This document shows, piece by piece, positions 1-10,622 of a stretch of 64,000 bases of DNA (its first letter is position 1; every line of letters starts with the position of its first letter). The position numbers and the translations under genes are program-made. Below the pieces are notes generated by a model. The model did not search any database. It was given only the letters and a program-made list of their open reading frames with translations, and had not been told where the DNA came from. The stretch covers positions 125,146,088 to 125,210,087 of the forward strand of contig NC_035433.2 in assembly GCF_002127325.2 (NCBI RefSeq), in the 5' to 3' direction. The stretch comes from Helianthus annuus (taxonomy: Eukaryota > Streptophyta > Magnoliopsida > Asterales > Asteraceae).

Positions 1-1799
1 TTTTCCTTCGCTGATGCGTCTGTAACGAGTGCCAGAATGGCAGTGTGCCCCTTTTGTAAACATTTCTGAGCCTTCAAGAAAGAGATGATGCCAACCACAG
101 CACCACTCTTGTCGCCTTGAACTTCGAGAGGTTCTTGACCAGAACGAGGAATGCGAATTACCTTCTCACTGCACAAGATTTCTGCCTGGTGTTGGGATAA
201 CCAATCCATCCCAATCACGACGTCGAAACTACCCAAAACTATGGGAATGAGGTCTATAGAGAAGGCTTGGCCAGCTAGGATAAGATTACAACCCTGAACT
301 ACGTGCGTGGCTTCTAGACTTTTACCGTTAGCTAACTCTACTACATGTTTGGTGGGTAAAAGTGTTGGTGCACGTTTTAGCAGTTGACACATTTTCACAG
401 ACATATAGCTTGTATCCGCACCCGAATCAAATAAAACAGTAACGTAAATATTGTCGAGGAGAAACTTACCCATAACAACGTTGGGATCGTTCACTGCGTC
501 GCCTCGACCTAGTACGAATGCACGACCACGAGCTTCATTGCCGTTGTTGTTGTTTCCCCCGTTGTTATGCCCATTGCCCTGGTTGTTGTTGTTGTTGTTG
601 CGGTTCTGGTTCAACTGAGGGCAATCGCGTTTGAAATGACCTTCAGCCCCACACTGGAAACATCCCCAGTTTCCACGCTGTGGCTGCTGCTGCTGCTGCT
701 GGTTCTGTGGAGCTGGTTGCTGAGGCTGCTGATTCTGATTCGCAGGACGAGGGCTCCTGCAGTCTTTGGCCTCGTGACCCATTTTGAAACACCTTTGGCA
801 TCGACCCTTGTTACATGGGCCGTGGTGATGCCTGTTGCAGTTGTGGCACCTAGGTTGACTACCCTGATATCTCCTCTGTCTGTGACTACCAGAGGATTGC
901 TGACTGGGACTCTGGTAGTGATCGATCTTCTGTTGCTGAGCTTGTGGCTGAACAGTCGCTGAACCTTTACTAGAATCTCCTTCCCATTTTCTTTTACTGT
1001 CACCAGATGTAGCAGGAGTAACTGAGGTGGTGACGTTAGCAGTAGCATTAACACGCTTGGGCAGTTTATTCTGATCCACTGCCTGATCAGTGATGCGATG
1101 AGCAAGACGCTGGATTTCCTGGATGTTTTCGAGGTTAGCCGACGTCACGTGGCTCTGAATTTCTGGCGCCAATCCCTTGAGATACAACTCAATGCGCTTG
1201 TATGGAGGGTCCACCATAGTAGGACACAGAACGGCCAGCTCATTCGACCGTTTGGTATACGCTTCGATTTCCGATCCAACCATTTTCAAGTTATACAGCT
1301 CGTCTTCCAGCTTGTGAATATCTTCACGCGTGCAATACTCACGCTTGATGAGTTCCTTAAAATCGTTCCATGGGGTGGCGTTAGCAGCTGCCAACCCAAG
1401 AATCTGCACCTGCGCGTTCCACCAGGTTAGCGCGATTCCTTCCAAAGTACCGGTAGCAAACTTGACCTTGCGAGCCTCAGGGCACTCGCACATCTCGAAT
1501 ACTGATTCTAGCTTCTCGAACCAGTGGAGGAGTCCAACCGCTCCTTCTGTGCCGCTGAAAGAGTTTGGACGACAGTCCATGAAATTCTTGAACGTGCAGA
1601 CAGGCTGCTGCGCGTGTTGACCTATTGTGTACGAATAGGACGAAGTTAAATACGAGAGTTAATGTAGGATCTAAAGATCCTAGTGTGTGCCTATACTGCA
1701 GGATATACTACCTGCTTGAGCTGCTGCCACTACCGCAGCAACTTGAGCTTGAACGAGAGCCTCTAACTGGGCTTGTGTCATGTTGATTCGTCCAGACAT
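1..1799 (-). CDS. Gag-protease of gypsy element D (partial)
   Basis: This is the retrotransposon structural polyprotein and the start of Pol. ATG is taken at 1,799 (peptide MSGRINMTQAQLEAL). After a stop-containing stretch at 1,622-1,711 the same frame is open to base 1. It contains the capsid domain (retrotrans_gag, with the FSGTEGA and ALTWWN motifs, about 1,200-1,570) and three cysteine knuckles: CHNC near 850, CQRCFKMGHEAKDC near 780 and CFQCGAEGHFKRDC near 640. Gln-rich (about 680-720) and Asn-rich (about 560-600) linkers follow. The protease active site LFDSGADTSYMS lies near 400-440, and GMDWL near 205. The 90-bp interruption has GT and AG ends and could be an intron; otherwise gag would need readthrough of three stops. 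Reverse transcriptase would follow off the left edge. Confidence 0.85.
1622..1711 (-). other. Possible 90-bp intron inside gag of element D
   Basis: Read on the minus strand, the segment starts GTAGTA after GCAG and ends CAATAG before GTCAAC. It contains three in-frame stops (TAG, TAG, TAA) while the frame is open on both sides. Joining its edges completes a glycine codon and keeps frame. The length is a multiple of three. A degenerate insertion is the alternative. Confidence 0.45.
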
Positions 1800-2097
1800 G
1801 ATCTTCATAGTAACAAGTAGCATACGTAAGAATGGTTCGCGAGTAGGGCGATGACAGAAAAGTGTAGGCATATAGGTGTTCTCATGTAATCAAAGCATGT
1901 GTATCTAAGCGTAATGCGAGCAAAGTTCTAAGCAGTTCTAGCAAACAGGCAATAAACATAAACCTTATTACCTAGGATGTCGAGTCTTGCACGTGGAGCG
2001 AAGCGTCGTTGTGGATCGTTGTGAGCACTGTTCTGGTTATAGTCTGGTTTTAATAAAAACGTTTTCCCATATTAAAACCAAGTTCTCTATAACCAAT

Positions 2098-2110
2098 GGC
2101 TCTGATACCA
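2098..2110 (-). other. tRNA-iMet primer-binding site of element D
   Basis: Minus-strand TGGTATCAGAGCC starts three bases after the LTR end at 2,114. It is the standard complement to the 3' end of plant initiator tRNA-Met, where minus-strand cDNA synthesis starts. Confidence 0.9.
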
Positions 2111-2616
2111 ATCTGTCACACCCCCAAAATCCACCCGCGGAAAGCCACCGCTTGGAGGCGTGACTGACCAGGATCAAGCCATCAATCATATCAAACATAG
2201 TATTTAATAGTAAAAGTAATCAATGTAAATCATCATGACATGATTGATGTTCCAAAACCAAACATCGTTTAAGTAGCGGAAGCATAGTAATGTATCTCAA
2301 AATAATTATAAGTTCACATAAAGTTCATGATCCACATCCCACAACGACCTGCTCCTCCCTGTGCAAGCTCCATAATGTACCTAAGGTCCTGCAAGGCATG
2401 CAGAAAATAATCAACAAACTAGTCGAGCGAGTTCACAGAAAGTAAGTTCATAATGCATAAGTATAGCTAGTGGGGGCTTCCCATACTAGTGTGTAATAAA
2501 GGTGGGGGCTTCCCATGTTCATCCTGATTAATGAGGGCTTCTCATTAACGGTACTTACTAGACTAACTTCCGACCATGTGTTCTTCTTTACAGAGAACAG
2601 GAAAACGTACAGGGTC

Positions 2617-2812
2617 ACGTAGGCTTTACGTGACGTGCCCTTCCCCGAGGACAGTGGTACGCGTGGGGGCTACGTAGGCTTTACGCAGCGTGGCCTTCCG
2701 ACCTGGAAGCCAGTAGATGGTATTGGGTTACGTAGGCTTTACGTAACGTGTCCTTCCCGACCCGGGAGACATATGGCAAATATATTGGGTTACGTAGGCT
2801 TTACGTAACGTG
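2617..2812. repeat. Four imperfect copies of an ACGTAGGCTTTACG module
   Basis: Copies lie near 2,617, 2,670, 2,728 and 2,790, so the spacing is about 53-62 bp. Each is a partly palindromic ACGTAGGCTTTACGT core followed by a CCTTCC-type spacer. The cluster lies in the downstream part of the D LTR. Confidence 0.75.
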
Positions 2813-3289
2813 TCCTGACTAACCTGAGGACGATGGTCTATAGTCTGGTATATGCGTAAGTACGAGTAATCATTCCATGTTCGTCATATCCAACCCAAAT
2901 TCCCAACCCGGGAATCCCATGCCTTGGCTGTGTGAACTCACCTTGGTTTGCTCGGCAGATACACAGAAAGTACAAGTAGCAAGTAAATGGTCACTCACGT
3001 CCTATCATGGTTATTATACGAGTCAGGTTCGTATATAGCACGTATATAGTAATCACGTATAGTCATGGCAAACATGTACGCACGTAAGCAGATAAGACAT
3101 AGCATGTGAGGATCCAATTGTCTAAGTCCAACAATACCCGGCCCAAAAGCATAACAGCCTAGATTCTCATTCGGCCCAAATAGTAAACGTATATCGGTCC
3201 ATTAGCAAACAGTCCACAATTCAAATCGTTGGGCCCAAATGATTGGACCCGTGACAGGGAAGGCCCAACAGTGTGCGTGTAAACGATGG

Positions 3290-3490
3290 TCTCAAGTCGC
3301 AACGGAGATCTCGAGTCGCAACCGGAGATTACGAGTCGCAACAGTTGGTTGCGAGTCGCAATGGTGATCTCGGTTCATCATGGTCTGGTTACGAGTCGCA
3401 ACGGGACTCGCAACCGTGGTCTCGGCTGGTGCTGTTGTGGTTTCGAGTCGTGACCACGAGGTTTCGACTCGCAATCTGAGTCGCAACCGT
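3290..3490. repeat. Cluster of about eight GAGTCGCAAC words
   Basis: About eight copies of GAGTCGCAAC or close variants occur in 200 bp, irregularly spaced and mostly on the plus strand. Spacing and spacer length are too irregular for a satellite or CRISPR array. It lies inside the D LTR. Confidence 0.8.
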
Positions 3491-4563
3491 GTGACGTGTG
3501 TGTGTAACCGGTTTCCATAAATCCTGCATTGACTTATCCGTGATTTCAGCTAACAGTTTGGTCAGTTTCGGTAACAGATCAATTAACATAATTTTCAACA
3601 AATCATTTAGCATGATATCGATCAAACAGAACAATTGCAACACAAATTCATAAGAACCCTAATTATATCATGCATAAACACATCTAACAATTCATCGACA
3701 AACCAACATTCAAGTTAACCTGATGCATACTATAGCCGATTACTTGATCATTCGGTAATACCACAAGATCATTGATTCTTATGTAGATCATGCATTCATA
3801 TATATCCGATTTATGTCCAAGTCAATCACATAATCATAATATATCATAAAAGCCGATTTCTTTATATCTAAACATTCGATTCTAAGTTAACCACAACTAC
3901 AAACTGATTATATAACAATCAATTCGAGGACCAACATAACCACAATATCTAACCGGCCCTAGTTCATCATCATGCAAATTCTAATCGGTTCGATCTAAGC
4001 ATGTAATCAAAACATCACTTAACACACAAGCATAAAACATCATACTAACCGATTACAAGAAAGAGAGTGTGATCCGATCGAGATGATGGTCCTGCCGTCG
4101 AGTTCTAAGCAAGCCGAGAGAGAAAGAAGCAACTAGGGTTTTCTTGTGTGTGTTTATGTTTTGCAAAAGTAGTAAAACAATCCCCTAGTTCCGGTTTTGT
4201 GTGTTGCGAGTGGGGAGTGGGCCGAGCCCAACTCGGGTATCAAGTGGAGTCCGATTTCAAGGTGGCCCAAACGAGCTTGTATGACCGGTTTGCTTTGTGC
4301 AATCGGTTTTAGTGTGTGGTTTGGGTTCGGCTCAATTAACATACAAATATATCACACAATACACATAACGACATCTCATAAATCACGTAATATTCATTAG
4401 CTCAAAATGTCACATAAACACGTAACGTTACATCAAGCAAGCCTAAAGTTCGAGTTGTCACATTATCCCCAACTAATTGGAAATTTCGTCCCGAAATTTG
4501 GTATGCACTCACTGAGGAAGCTAGGTAAACTGTATTGTTCACTGATTTTCCTGGGGTGTCACA

Positions 4564-4666
4564 TAATACAACTAAAACATAAAATCGACTATCTACAGTC
4601 AAAGAAAGTCAAAGTTGACTTGGACTTTGACTTTGACTTTGACATTCGAAAACACGGGGTGTTACA
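4564..4666 (-). repeat. Start of the 3' LTR of gypsy element C, cut by element D
   Basis: Minus strand from 4,666: TGTAACACCCCGTG, directly after a purine tract (AAGGGGAGGC). The 103 bp match 10,520-10,622 with no difference seen by eye, so both are the first 103 bp of the same LTR family. The match ends where the D LTR begins. Confidence 0.85.
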
Positions 4667-4684
4667 GCCTCCCCTTGTTTAGGG

Positions 4685-4701
4685 AATTTCGTCTCGAAAT
4701 T
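4685..4701. other. Palindrome 18 nt before the 3' LTR of element C
   Basis: AATTTCGTCTCGAAATT is a near-perfect 17-bp inverted repeat directly before the polypurine tract. The LTR begins 18 nt further on (4,666). The same geometry occurs at 24,610-24,630, 60,923-60,941 and, as a relic, 4,481-4,499. Confidence 0.8.
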
Positions 4702-4755
4702 AGGCTCGAAGGCTACACAACGCTGTGATTTACCAATTTGATGCTTCGGATCTAT

Positions 4756-5460
4756 TTATTTAAACAACTGCGGGTACTTGGCCTTCATGTCGCTTTCGAG
4801 TTCCCAAGTGAACTCCGCGCCTCGTTTGCCTTCCCATCGGACCTTCACGATCGGGATGCAAGAGCGGCTGAGCTGCTTGGTTTGGCGATCCATGATTTCG
4901 ACGGGCTTTTCCACGAAGTGTAACGTTTCGTTGACCTGAAGATCGTCGAGCGGTACGATTAGATCATGATCAGCAAGGCATTTTCGGAGGTTAGAGACGT
5001 GGATAGTCGGGTGGACGTTACTAAGTTCCTCCGGTAGTTCGAGTCTGTAGGTGACTTTTCCGATTCTTTCCAGAATCCTAAAAGGTCCAACATATCGAGG
5101 CGCTAGTTTCCCTTTCTTGCCGAATCGAACTACACCCTTCCAAGGTGATACCTTTAGGAGTACGTAGTCACCAACGGCGAATTCCAGGGGCTTGCGTCTT
5201 TTATCGGCGTAACTTTTCTGTCTGTTCCGAGCTTTTACCAAGTTGTCTCTTATCTGGTGGATTTTGTCAGTCGTTTCTTGTAGAATCTCGGGACCGGTTA
5301 GTTGCGAGTGACCGATCTCGTGCCACACAATCGGCGATCGACATCTTCTACCATACAAAGCCTCGAAGGGTGCCATTTGGATGCTGGCATGATAGCTGTT
5401 ATTGTACGAGAATTCCACCAATGGCAGGTGTTTGTTCCAACTACCACCAAAATCTATGAC
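4756..5460 (-). pseudogene. Integrase C-terminus and chromodomain of a chromovirus (element C)
   Basis: The minus-strand frame is open from the deletion junction near 5,460 to the stop at 4,756. It begins in the integrase core after the catalytic Glu region (FGGSWNKHLPLVEFSYNNSY, then PFEALYGRRC). The GPY/F-type region follows (GPFRILERIGKVTYRLELP). It ends with a chromodomain-like tail (VKVRWEGKRG, TWELESDMKAKYPQLF), which places it in the chromovirus branch of Ty3/gypsy. Chromodomains bias insertion toward marked chromatin. Everything from the capsid domain to the first part of integrase is missing, so this is a fragment. A purine tract and LTR C follow at once. Confidence 0.85.
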
Positions 5461-5653
5461 GGTATGAGGGTGTTGAACTATGCGAGGTAGAATGTCTTGC
5501 AGGTTCAAAGAGGTTTCTTCTTCGTCTCTGTGGTTCCTCACTTCTTGTACTGGAAGGAGCTCGCATGTTCGAAGGACCAGCCTCGTGATCATTGTGAGTA
5601 ATGATCGTCCCTTTGCCTCTTCCTCCTCCTCCTCGTCTAATTGCTGGTGGCAT
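5461..5653 (-). pseudogene. N-terminal stub of a gypsy gag (element B1)
   Basis: Minus-strand ATG at 5,653 opens a basic, Gly/Arg-rich start (MPPAIRRGGGGRGKG) followed by an Arg-rich segment. About 60 codons on, the reading runs into integrase sequence. This looks like the start of a chromovirus gag, cut before the capsid domain by the deletion near 5,460. Confidence 0.6.
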
Positions 5654-5810
5654 ATTTCCTGCTTTCAAAACTTTAAATAACAATAAACCATAAAAAGACA
5701 AACTGGAATAACAATTCGAATTTGTCCTATGTTCTTGTCTAGACTCAAGTATGTGCAATTGTGTCATTGAGATTAAACACTTTAGGATAATGTTTAATTC
5801 ACTCAATGTT

Positions 5811-5823
5811 GGCTTTGATACCA
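5811..5823 (-). other. Mutated tRNA-Met primer-binding site of element B1
   Basis: Minus-strand TGGTATCAAAGCC lies three bases after the LTR end at 5,827. It has one change (G to A) from the TGGTATCAGAGCC of the related element B2. About 80 bp of leader beyond it still match the B2 leader. Confidence 0.85.
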
Positions 5824-5826
5824 ACC

Positions 5827-8800
5827 TGTCACACCCCGATTTCCACGTGTCTCACCGGTGGGCCCGGTGGGGGATTACCGTGACGTAGTTGGCAACAAGA
5901 TAGTCAAACCACACAATATGTGAATGCACAGCGGAAGCAGAAAGATAATTATATTTCAACCATTGTTTGTAATATCAAATGTATTACGAATAGTCGAAAA
6001 TGTATCCACAGGGGATCAAATAAAAATATAAGTTTTGTTCAACAGATGAAGGCATCTTAAGCTTGCGAGACTCTTTATGATGCTAAGGAGAATATCCAGC
6101 CAATTACACATAGTACCTGCATTTAGTCTTTTTGGGAAAATACGTCAGTTTACCTTGGTAAATACATTCAACCGACACTTTTGTAAAATGTTTATTAAAA
6201 TTGATTTGAATGCACAAGGCACAAACTCTTTTATAACTTGGGAGAATTATTTAAATATATAATCTTGTGAACGAATTACATGTTCCTTATGCGTTCAGTA
6301 GCCCGGATCAAGTCCGGGTTAAAGATCAATAGACACACCATATCGACTATTTATGCACTGACGAGTGTACGCCTACACTCCGCGCTTAGGTCATGGCCAT
6401 TTCGTAAAATGATGCCAGGGATATCCGGGACATGGTCATTAACCCCCCAAAGGCTTTTAAGTAACAAGACTGTTTAAACGAGCCGATCAAATTTATTCAA
6501 TTACCCACTCAACGGTGGAGAATTTGATGCTCGATCAAGCGGTATGCTATATACCGTAACCCAAGCCCGTATAACGGAAAATAAGTTAAAAGTATTTACC
6601 TTTGCAAGTATAAATCCTTAATCGAAATAAATTGCAGATAGCTTTTACTGGTCTCCTATTCTGAAACGAAGGTTTAAAATAACCTATTAGAATCCTAACG
6701 GGTCTTTAATTTAGCCGTAGCTTAGACCGGTCAGTTTCAACGAATGGTTACGGTTTAATCGCGTGAAAGGCGAAAACCGGGAATGGAATGTGATTTTGAC
6801 CCAACAAGTTTGAAGACTTGTTTTATATGGGTATAATAACCACACTCTGGATTTTGGGGTCAAAACAATATGGTTTGACCCGTTTCGGCTAGTTTATGTA
6901 AACTAGTTACATAAGCCGAACCGTGCGCGCAAAAGGCGCAACGGGTAACCGTAAGAGTCCTACACTGGTTTCCTAAGTCAATATGCTTTAAAGAGGTTGT
7001 GGTATCAGTAGGATACCTTCCATAATGCCCGTAACGAGTTTAAATCCATTTTATGCCCCGTAGGGGTATTTCGGTCTTTTTAAAGATTATAAAAGAGGTT
7101 TCTGAGTTCTACAAGAAATTTGAGTTTCCCGAACAGTTTATAAAGTCTAAAATACTTTATTTATTATTTAAAATCAGTAGCAACTAGAATCGGGTCAAAA
7201 GACCTTGTAGAACTCAAGTTATGGCCGAAAAGGGTATATTCGGTATTTACCGAACCGTTGCCATAACCGCAGGTTATAAGCAGGTTAAAAATAATTAAAA
7301 ATCTTTAAAATCCCAAAATATTATTTTACATCGGTGTGTAAAAGGTTTGGTGTCGAAATCTGGGTTTAGATAGGCGTTATGCTAATTGCGCTATTTAATT
7401 ACTAAAGTTTCCGTAATTTGCGCTATTTAGCATAACTCCTATTCTGGACCTCGGATTGACATGAAATTTTAGGGACATGCTTAGAAATCAGTAACTAAGG
7501 TTATGGTTCTTTCACATGTCCGAAATTCTCGTTTTAATTTAAAAAGGGCGTTACGGTCAACTTTTAAGCATTTAACGGAAAGGTGTAAAAGACTCGGACA
7601 AACAACGAACCGGTCACAGAGGGTTATACCATCATGTAACCTGGTCCTAAGAGAGTCCTAAGGCATATCTAAATCATACTTTAACGGTTCAGAACTGAAG
7701 TCAATGCAAAAGTCAAAGCTTTGCGACTTTCGGCTCTGAACCGGGTCAAAACAGTAAATGGTCGGATCAAACAAGCTTAGACTAGTTAATATACTTATTA
7801 TCATGTTTTATAAGTGTTTAAACAGGTTACACATCACCTACATTACTGATTATGCATTAAATCGCAAAATAGCATTTCTGTTGACTTTTTCTAAGCACGT
7901 TTGAATCGACATTCGGACTAGTTAGAGTGGGAATCAGAGGGTGCCCTTTTAGGGGTTTAAAGCCCACATGATTACCATCATATAACTATCTTTGATTCGA
8001 CAAACCACTGGACCATTTGTGATTTATCGCAAAGTCAATCGTTAATTACGACGGATTGACTTTTAAGCTAAACTAAGCAAAAACTAAGCCATAAAAGGGT
8101 AGACACACTTACAGAAGCTTGGTGCACGACTAAGGATGTTAGGAGAATACTTGAGAGCTCCAGAAATGATCAGAAGGCAGGTTTGAGGTGTGTTTCACAA
8201 TGGAACACTACCATGCCTTTTATAGTGAAAAACTTAGCTCAAGATCATTACAACTCACTCTAGGATTGCTCATGGATGATCAGCAGGTGTCCTAAGGTGC
8301 TAGGGGACATGTAGAGGGCGCCCATGCTTCAATTAATGCCTAAATAATCGTTCACAAGCTCAAACATTGAATCTGTCCAAGAATTCTGCATCTGGGACTC
8401 GTACGCGGCCCGCATTAGGATTCAGGCTAGGCTTACCCGGGCCGCCTGAATCCTTAAGTCAGTAAACGAATCTGCAGGGGGCTCGCGGCCCGCATTAGCT
8501 TTCTTGCTTCACCACGCGGCCCGCCTGAGGTCTGATTTCCAAGATTTTCAAATCTTTTGTAATTATTAACCTGACCTTTCGGTTTCGAAGGGGTAACTTT
8601 GCGATTTGGCCCTCGATTATTTACAATTAAGGGCTTCGTGACTTTTACCCGCATTGTTAAGTCCCCGGTTAGTTTAATTACTATCCGAAAAGCCTTAACT
8701 TTTATTGTTGACGCTTTTAACCCCTCGCATACGAATTTGATCATAACTTTCTCGTTTTAAAACAGAACTTCGCGAAATTTATATCGTATATTCTAGTGAG

Positions 8801-9130
8801 CGTATTTTACTGTTACAAGGCCTCGGGTTTGTCAAAGGGTCACTCAGAGGTATAAATTAAACATGTTGACACGATTAACCCCTGTAGCTTGTAATCTCTC
8901 ACTTTCTCCCGCGTTTCGCTCTGTACGATCCATGATTTATTCGTTTGAAGGTACGAGCATCATTTAGGGTTACTATACAGTATATTTACCCTTCGTTGAC
9001 ATTTATAACCCTCGAATTTACATACTTTCAAGGTTTGTCAACTTTAGTCCTTTATTTAGTATTTAATACCACGTGTAACCTCATGACACGTGTCAACACA
9101 TTATTGGACACAAAATTTCGAGGTGTTCCA
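5827..9130 (-). repeat. 5' LTR of gypsy element B1 (3,304 bp)
   Basis: Minus strand from TGGAACACCTCG (9,130; the usual start TGTAAC is mutated) to GGTGTGACA (5,827). It matches the B2 LTRs over its whole length at very roughly 90% by eye, so it is an older member of the family. A TATA-like CTATAAAAGG lies at about 8,214-8,226. CGGCCCGC-type words cluster at 8,400-8,540, upstream of it in transcription order. It lies inside the LTR of element C. Its own 3' LTR is not present. Confidence 0.85.
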
Positions 9131-10622
9131 CGAACATCTCTTCCTCAATACTATGCTTCATGAACTTTAAAAGTGTGGGACCATGTGCTAGCCGATCGGC
9201 TGGCCCAGTCGATCGGCTGGCATGTTCGATCGGCTGGGCTGTTCGAACAGCCTAGCCGTTCGGCCAGCATTTCTGACCTGGTTGGCCTTTCGTCTAACAC
9301 TTGGCTGTTTGTTTATTTGTCATTCTTTCGGGGTATCTTAACAACGTGTTGAACTATGATAACCTCCGTTCCTACTTGTTTCCTTGGCTCGAACAGGAAT
9401 CACCCAAGTCCGGCCGGTGAACTGTTCGGAATGTCGGTTTAGAGTTTAACCCGAAATCGGTGAACCTTGTTCATAGAACCCGAATCTTGAACCTTTTAAC
9501 TGTTTGAATGATTAGTTAGCCAGTTCAAGCTCCGTTTCTATTGATTTGAAGGCATTGAGTGTAAAAGAGTTGAAAGAAAGTTGGAATTCCTTCTTTCAAT
9601 CCTTCACGACTTGTGGATGTTTAGATCTTTGATAGATCTTAACTTGTTTATGTGGAAATCGGTTAGATCTAAGCTAATCATAGTCGAATGAGGCCAAAAC
9701 ATGATGTTCTTCAAGAACATCATGATGACATCACCCAAGAACACTTAGATCTTGGTGATTTCACGGTTAGAATCCAAGTTTTGAAAGATAGAAAGGTGCA
9801 GAATCAAGTAATGATAAAAAACGTACAAGAATTAGAGTGAAAACTTACCGGGATTGAGAGAAATGTGAGAAAAGGTGAAGAAGATAGCTGGTTCGGTCAG
9901 AGCTTTCCAAAAATGGAAAGTATGACAATGACAGCCGTATTTATAGGCTCCAAAAGAGGAAAGTGGCAGCCGATCGGCCAGGAGCTCCGATCGAGTGGGC
10001 TGCTCGATCGGCTGGCAAGATGCTAGCCGATCGGCTGGCCTGTTCGATCAGGTTGCCTCATGTTCGATCCGCGACACACTTTGGGTATTTTGCGACGATT
10101 TTCGACGTTTCGATTTCGATGGACGATGATACGAATGCGATAGAGTTCCTAGTCAAATTACTTTTAATCCCAACTACTATATCTAACATACAATCTTCTA
10201 TAAGTCACGTTTCGATGTCGGTTTCGGTTGAGTTCGATTGCTTTTCGAGTTTCGATTCGATTTTTCGATTGATTTGCTTGAATACCACACTAACATAAAG
10301 TAAACACGCACAAGTAACACATAAGGCACACACACACGTATAACAGTACCACAATTCGCATGATTCGAGTCTCGAGTTCGATGATTGTTAGATCGGTTTG
10401 ATTACTGATTAGTTAACTTTATCGCATTGTTACTTCCTATCATTCACAGCCGTAGATCGGTTCGCGTTAAAACACATTCGATTACTTCGATTCTTGCTGA
10501 TTACAACACTTACTCCACATAATACAACTAAAACATAAAATCGACTATCTACAGTCAAAGAAAGTCAAAGTTGACTTGGACTTTGACTTTGACTTTGACA
10601 TTCGAAAACACGGGGTGTTACA
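9131..10622 (-). repeat. 5' LTR of gypsy element C, truncated by B1
   Basis: Minus strand from TGTAACACCCCG at 10,622. The first 103 bp match the C 3' LTR fragment at 4,564-4,666. A TATA-like CTATAAATAC lies at 9,938-9,947. Variants of GATCGGCTGGC occur at 9,969-10,045 (just upstream of the TATA) and 9,188-9,235. The LTR stops where B1 begins, so its end is not visible here. It lies in the non-coding part of the copia element. Confidence 0.75.
9188..10045. repeat. Two clusters of GATCGGCTGGC words in LTR C
   Basis: Three copies lie in 9,188-9,235 and about five variants in 9,969-10,045. The word contains the palindrome CCGATCGG. The second cluster is 20-110 bp upstream of the LTR's TATA box in its own transcription direction. 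Confidence 0.75.

Larger units (their letters stand above)
1..4563 (-). mobile_element. Ty3/gypsy element D, 5' part (LTR, PBS, gag, protease)
   Basis: Read on the minus strand, the order is a 2.45-kb LTR (4,563 to 2,114), a primer-binding site, gag, and an aspartic protease that continues past the left edge. The LTR ends are TGTGACACCC and GGGTGTGACA, a perfect 10-bp inverted pair. The element sits inside the LTR of another gypsy element (C): the C sequence is intact up to 4,564 and matches 10,520-10,622 before the break. Gag to protease stays open over about 1.6 kb, so D looks young compared with its neighbours. The LTR at this end is the 5' LTR, and the 3' half of D lies outside the window. 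Confidence 0.85.
2114..4563 (-). repeat. 5' LTR of gypsy element D (2,450 bp)
   Basis: The LTR is bounded by TGTGACACCC (4,563) and GGGTGTGACA (2,114), with a tRNA-Met site directly after it. It holds two internal repeat clusters: GAGTCGCAAC words (3,290-3,490) and an ACGTAGGCTTTACG module (2,617-2,812). Near its start it also carries a palindrome, a purine run and a second TGTGACA (4,462-4,499). These look like an older junction between internal region and LTR. No convincing TATA box was found. Confidence 0.8.

Noticed and set aside
567..1105. Long frames on both strands overlapping the gag/protease region
   Set aside because: They are shadows of the D gag frame, whose knuckles and protease motif are in a different minus-strand frame. 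Length comes from CAG/AAC repeat composition.
3290..3490. GAGTCGCAAC repeats as a possible CRISPR or satellite array
   Set aside because: Repeat words are short and spacing irregular, the context is a plant LTR, and there is no spacer structure.
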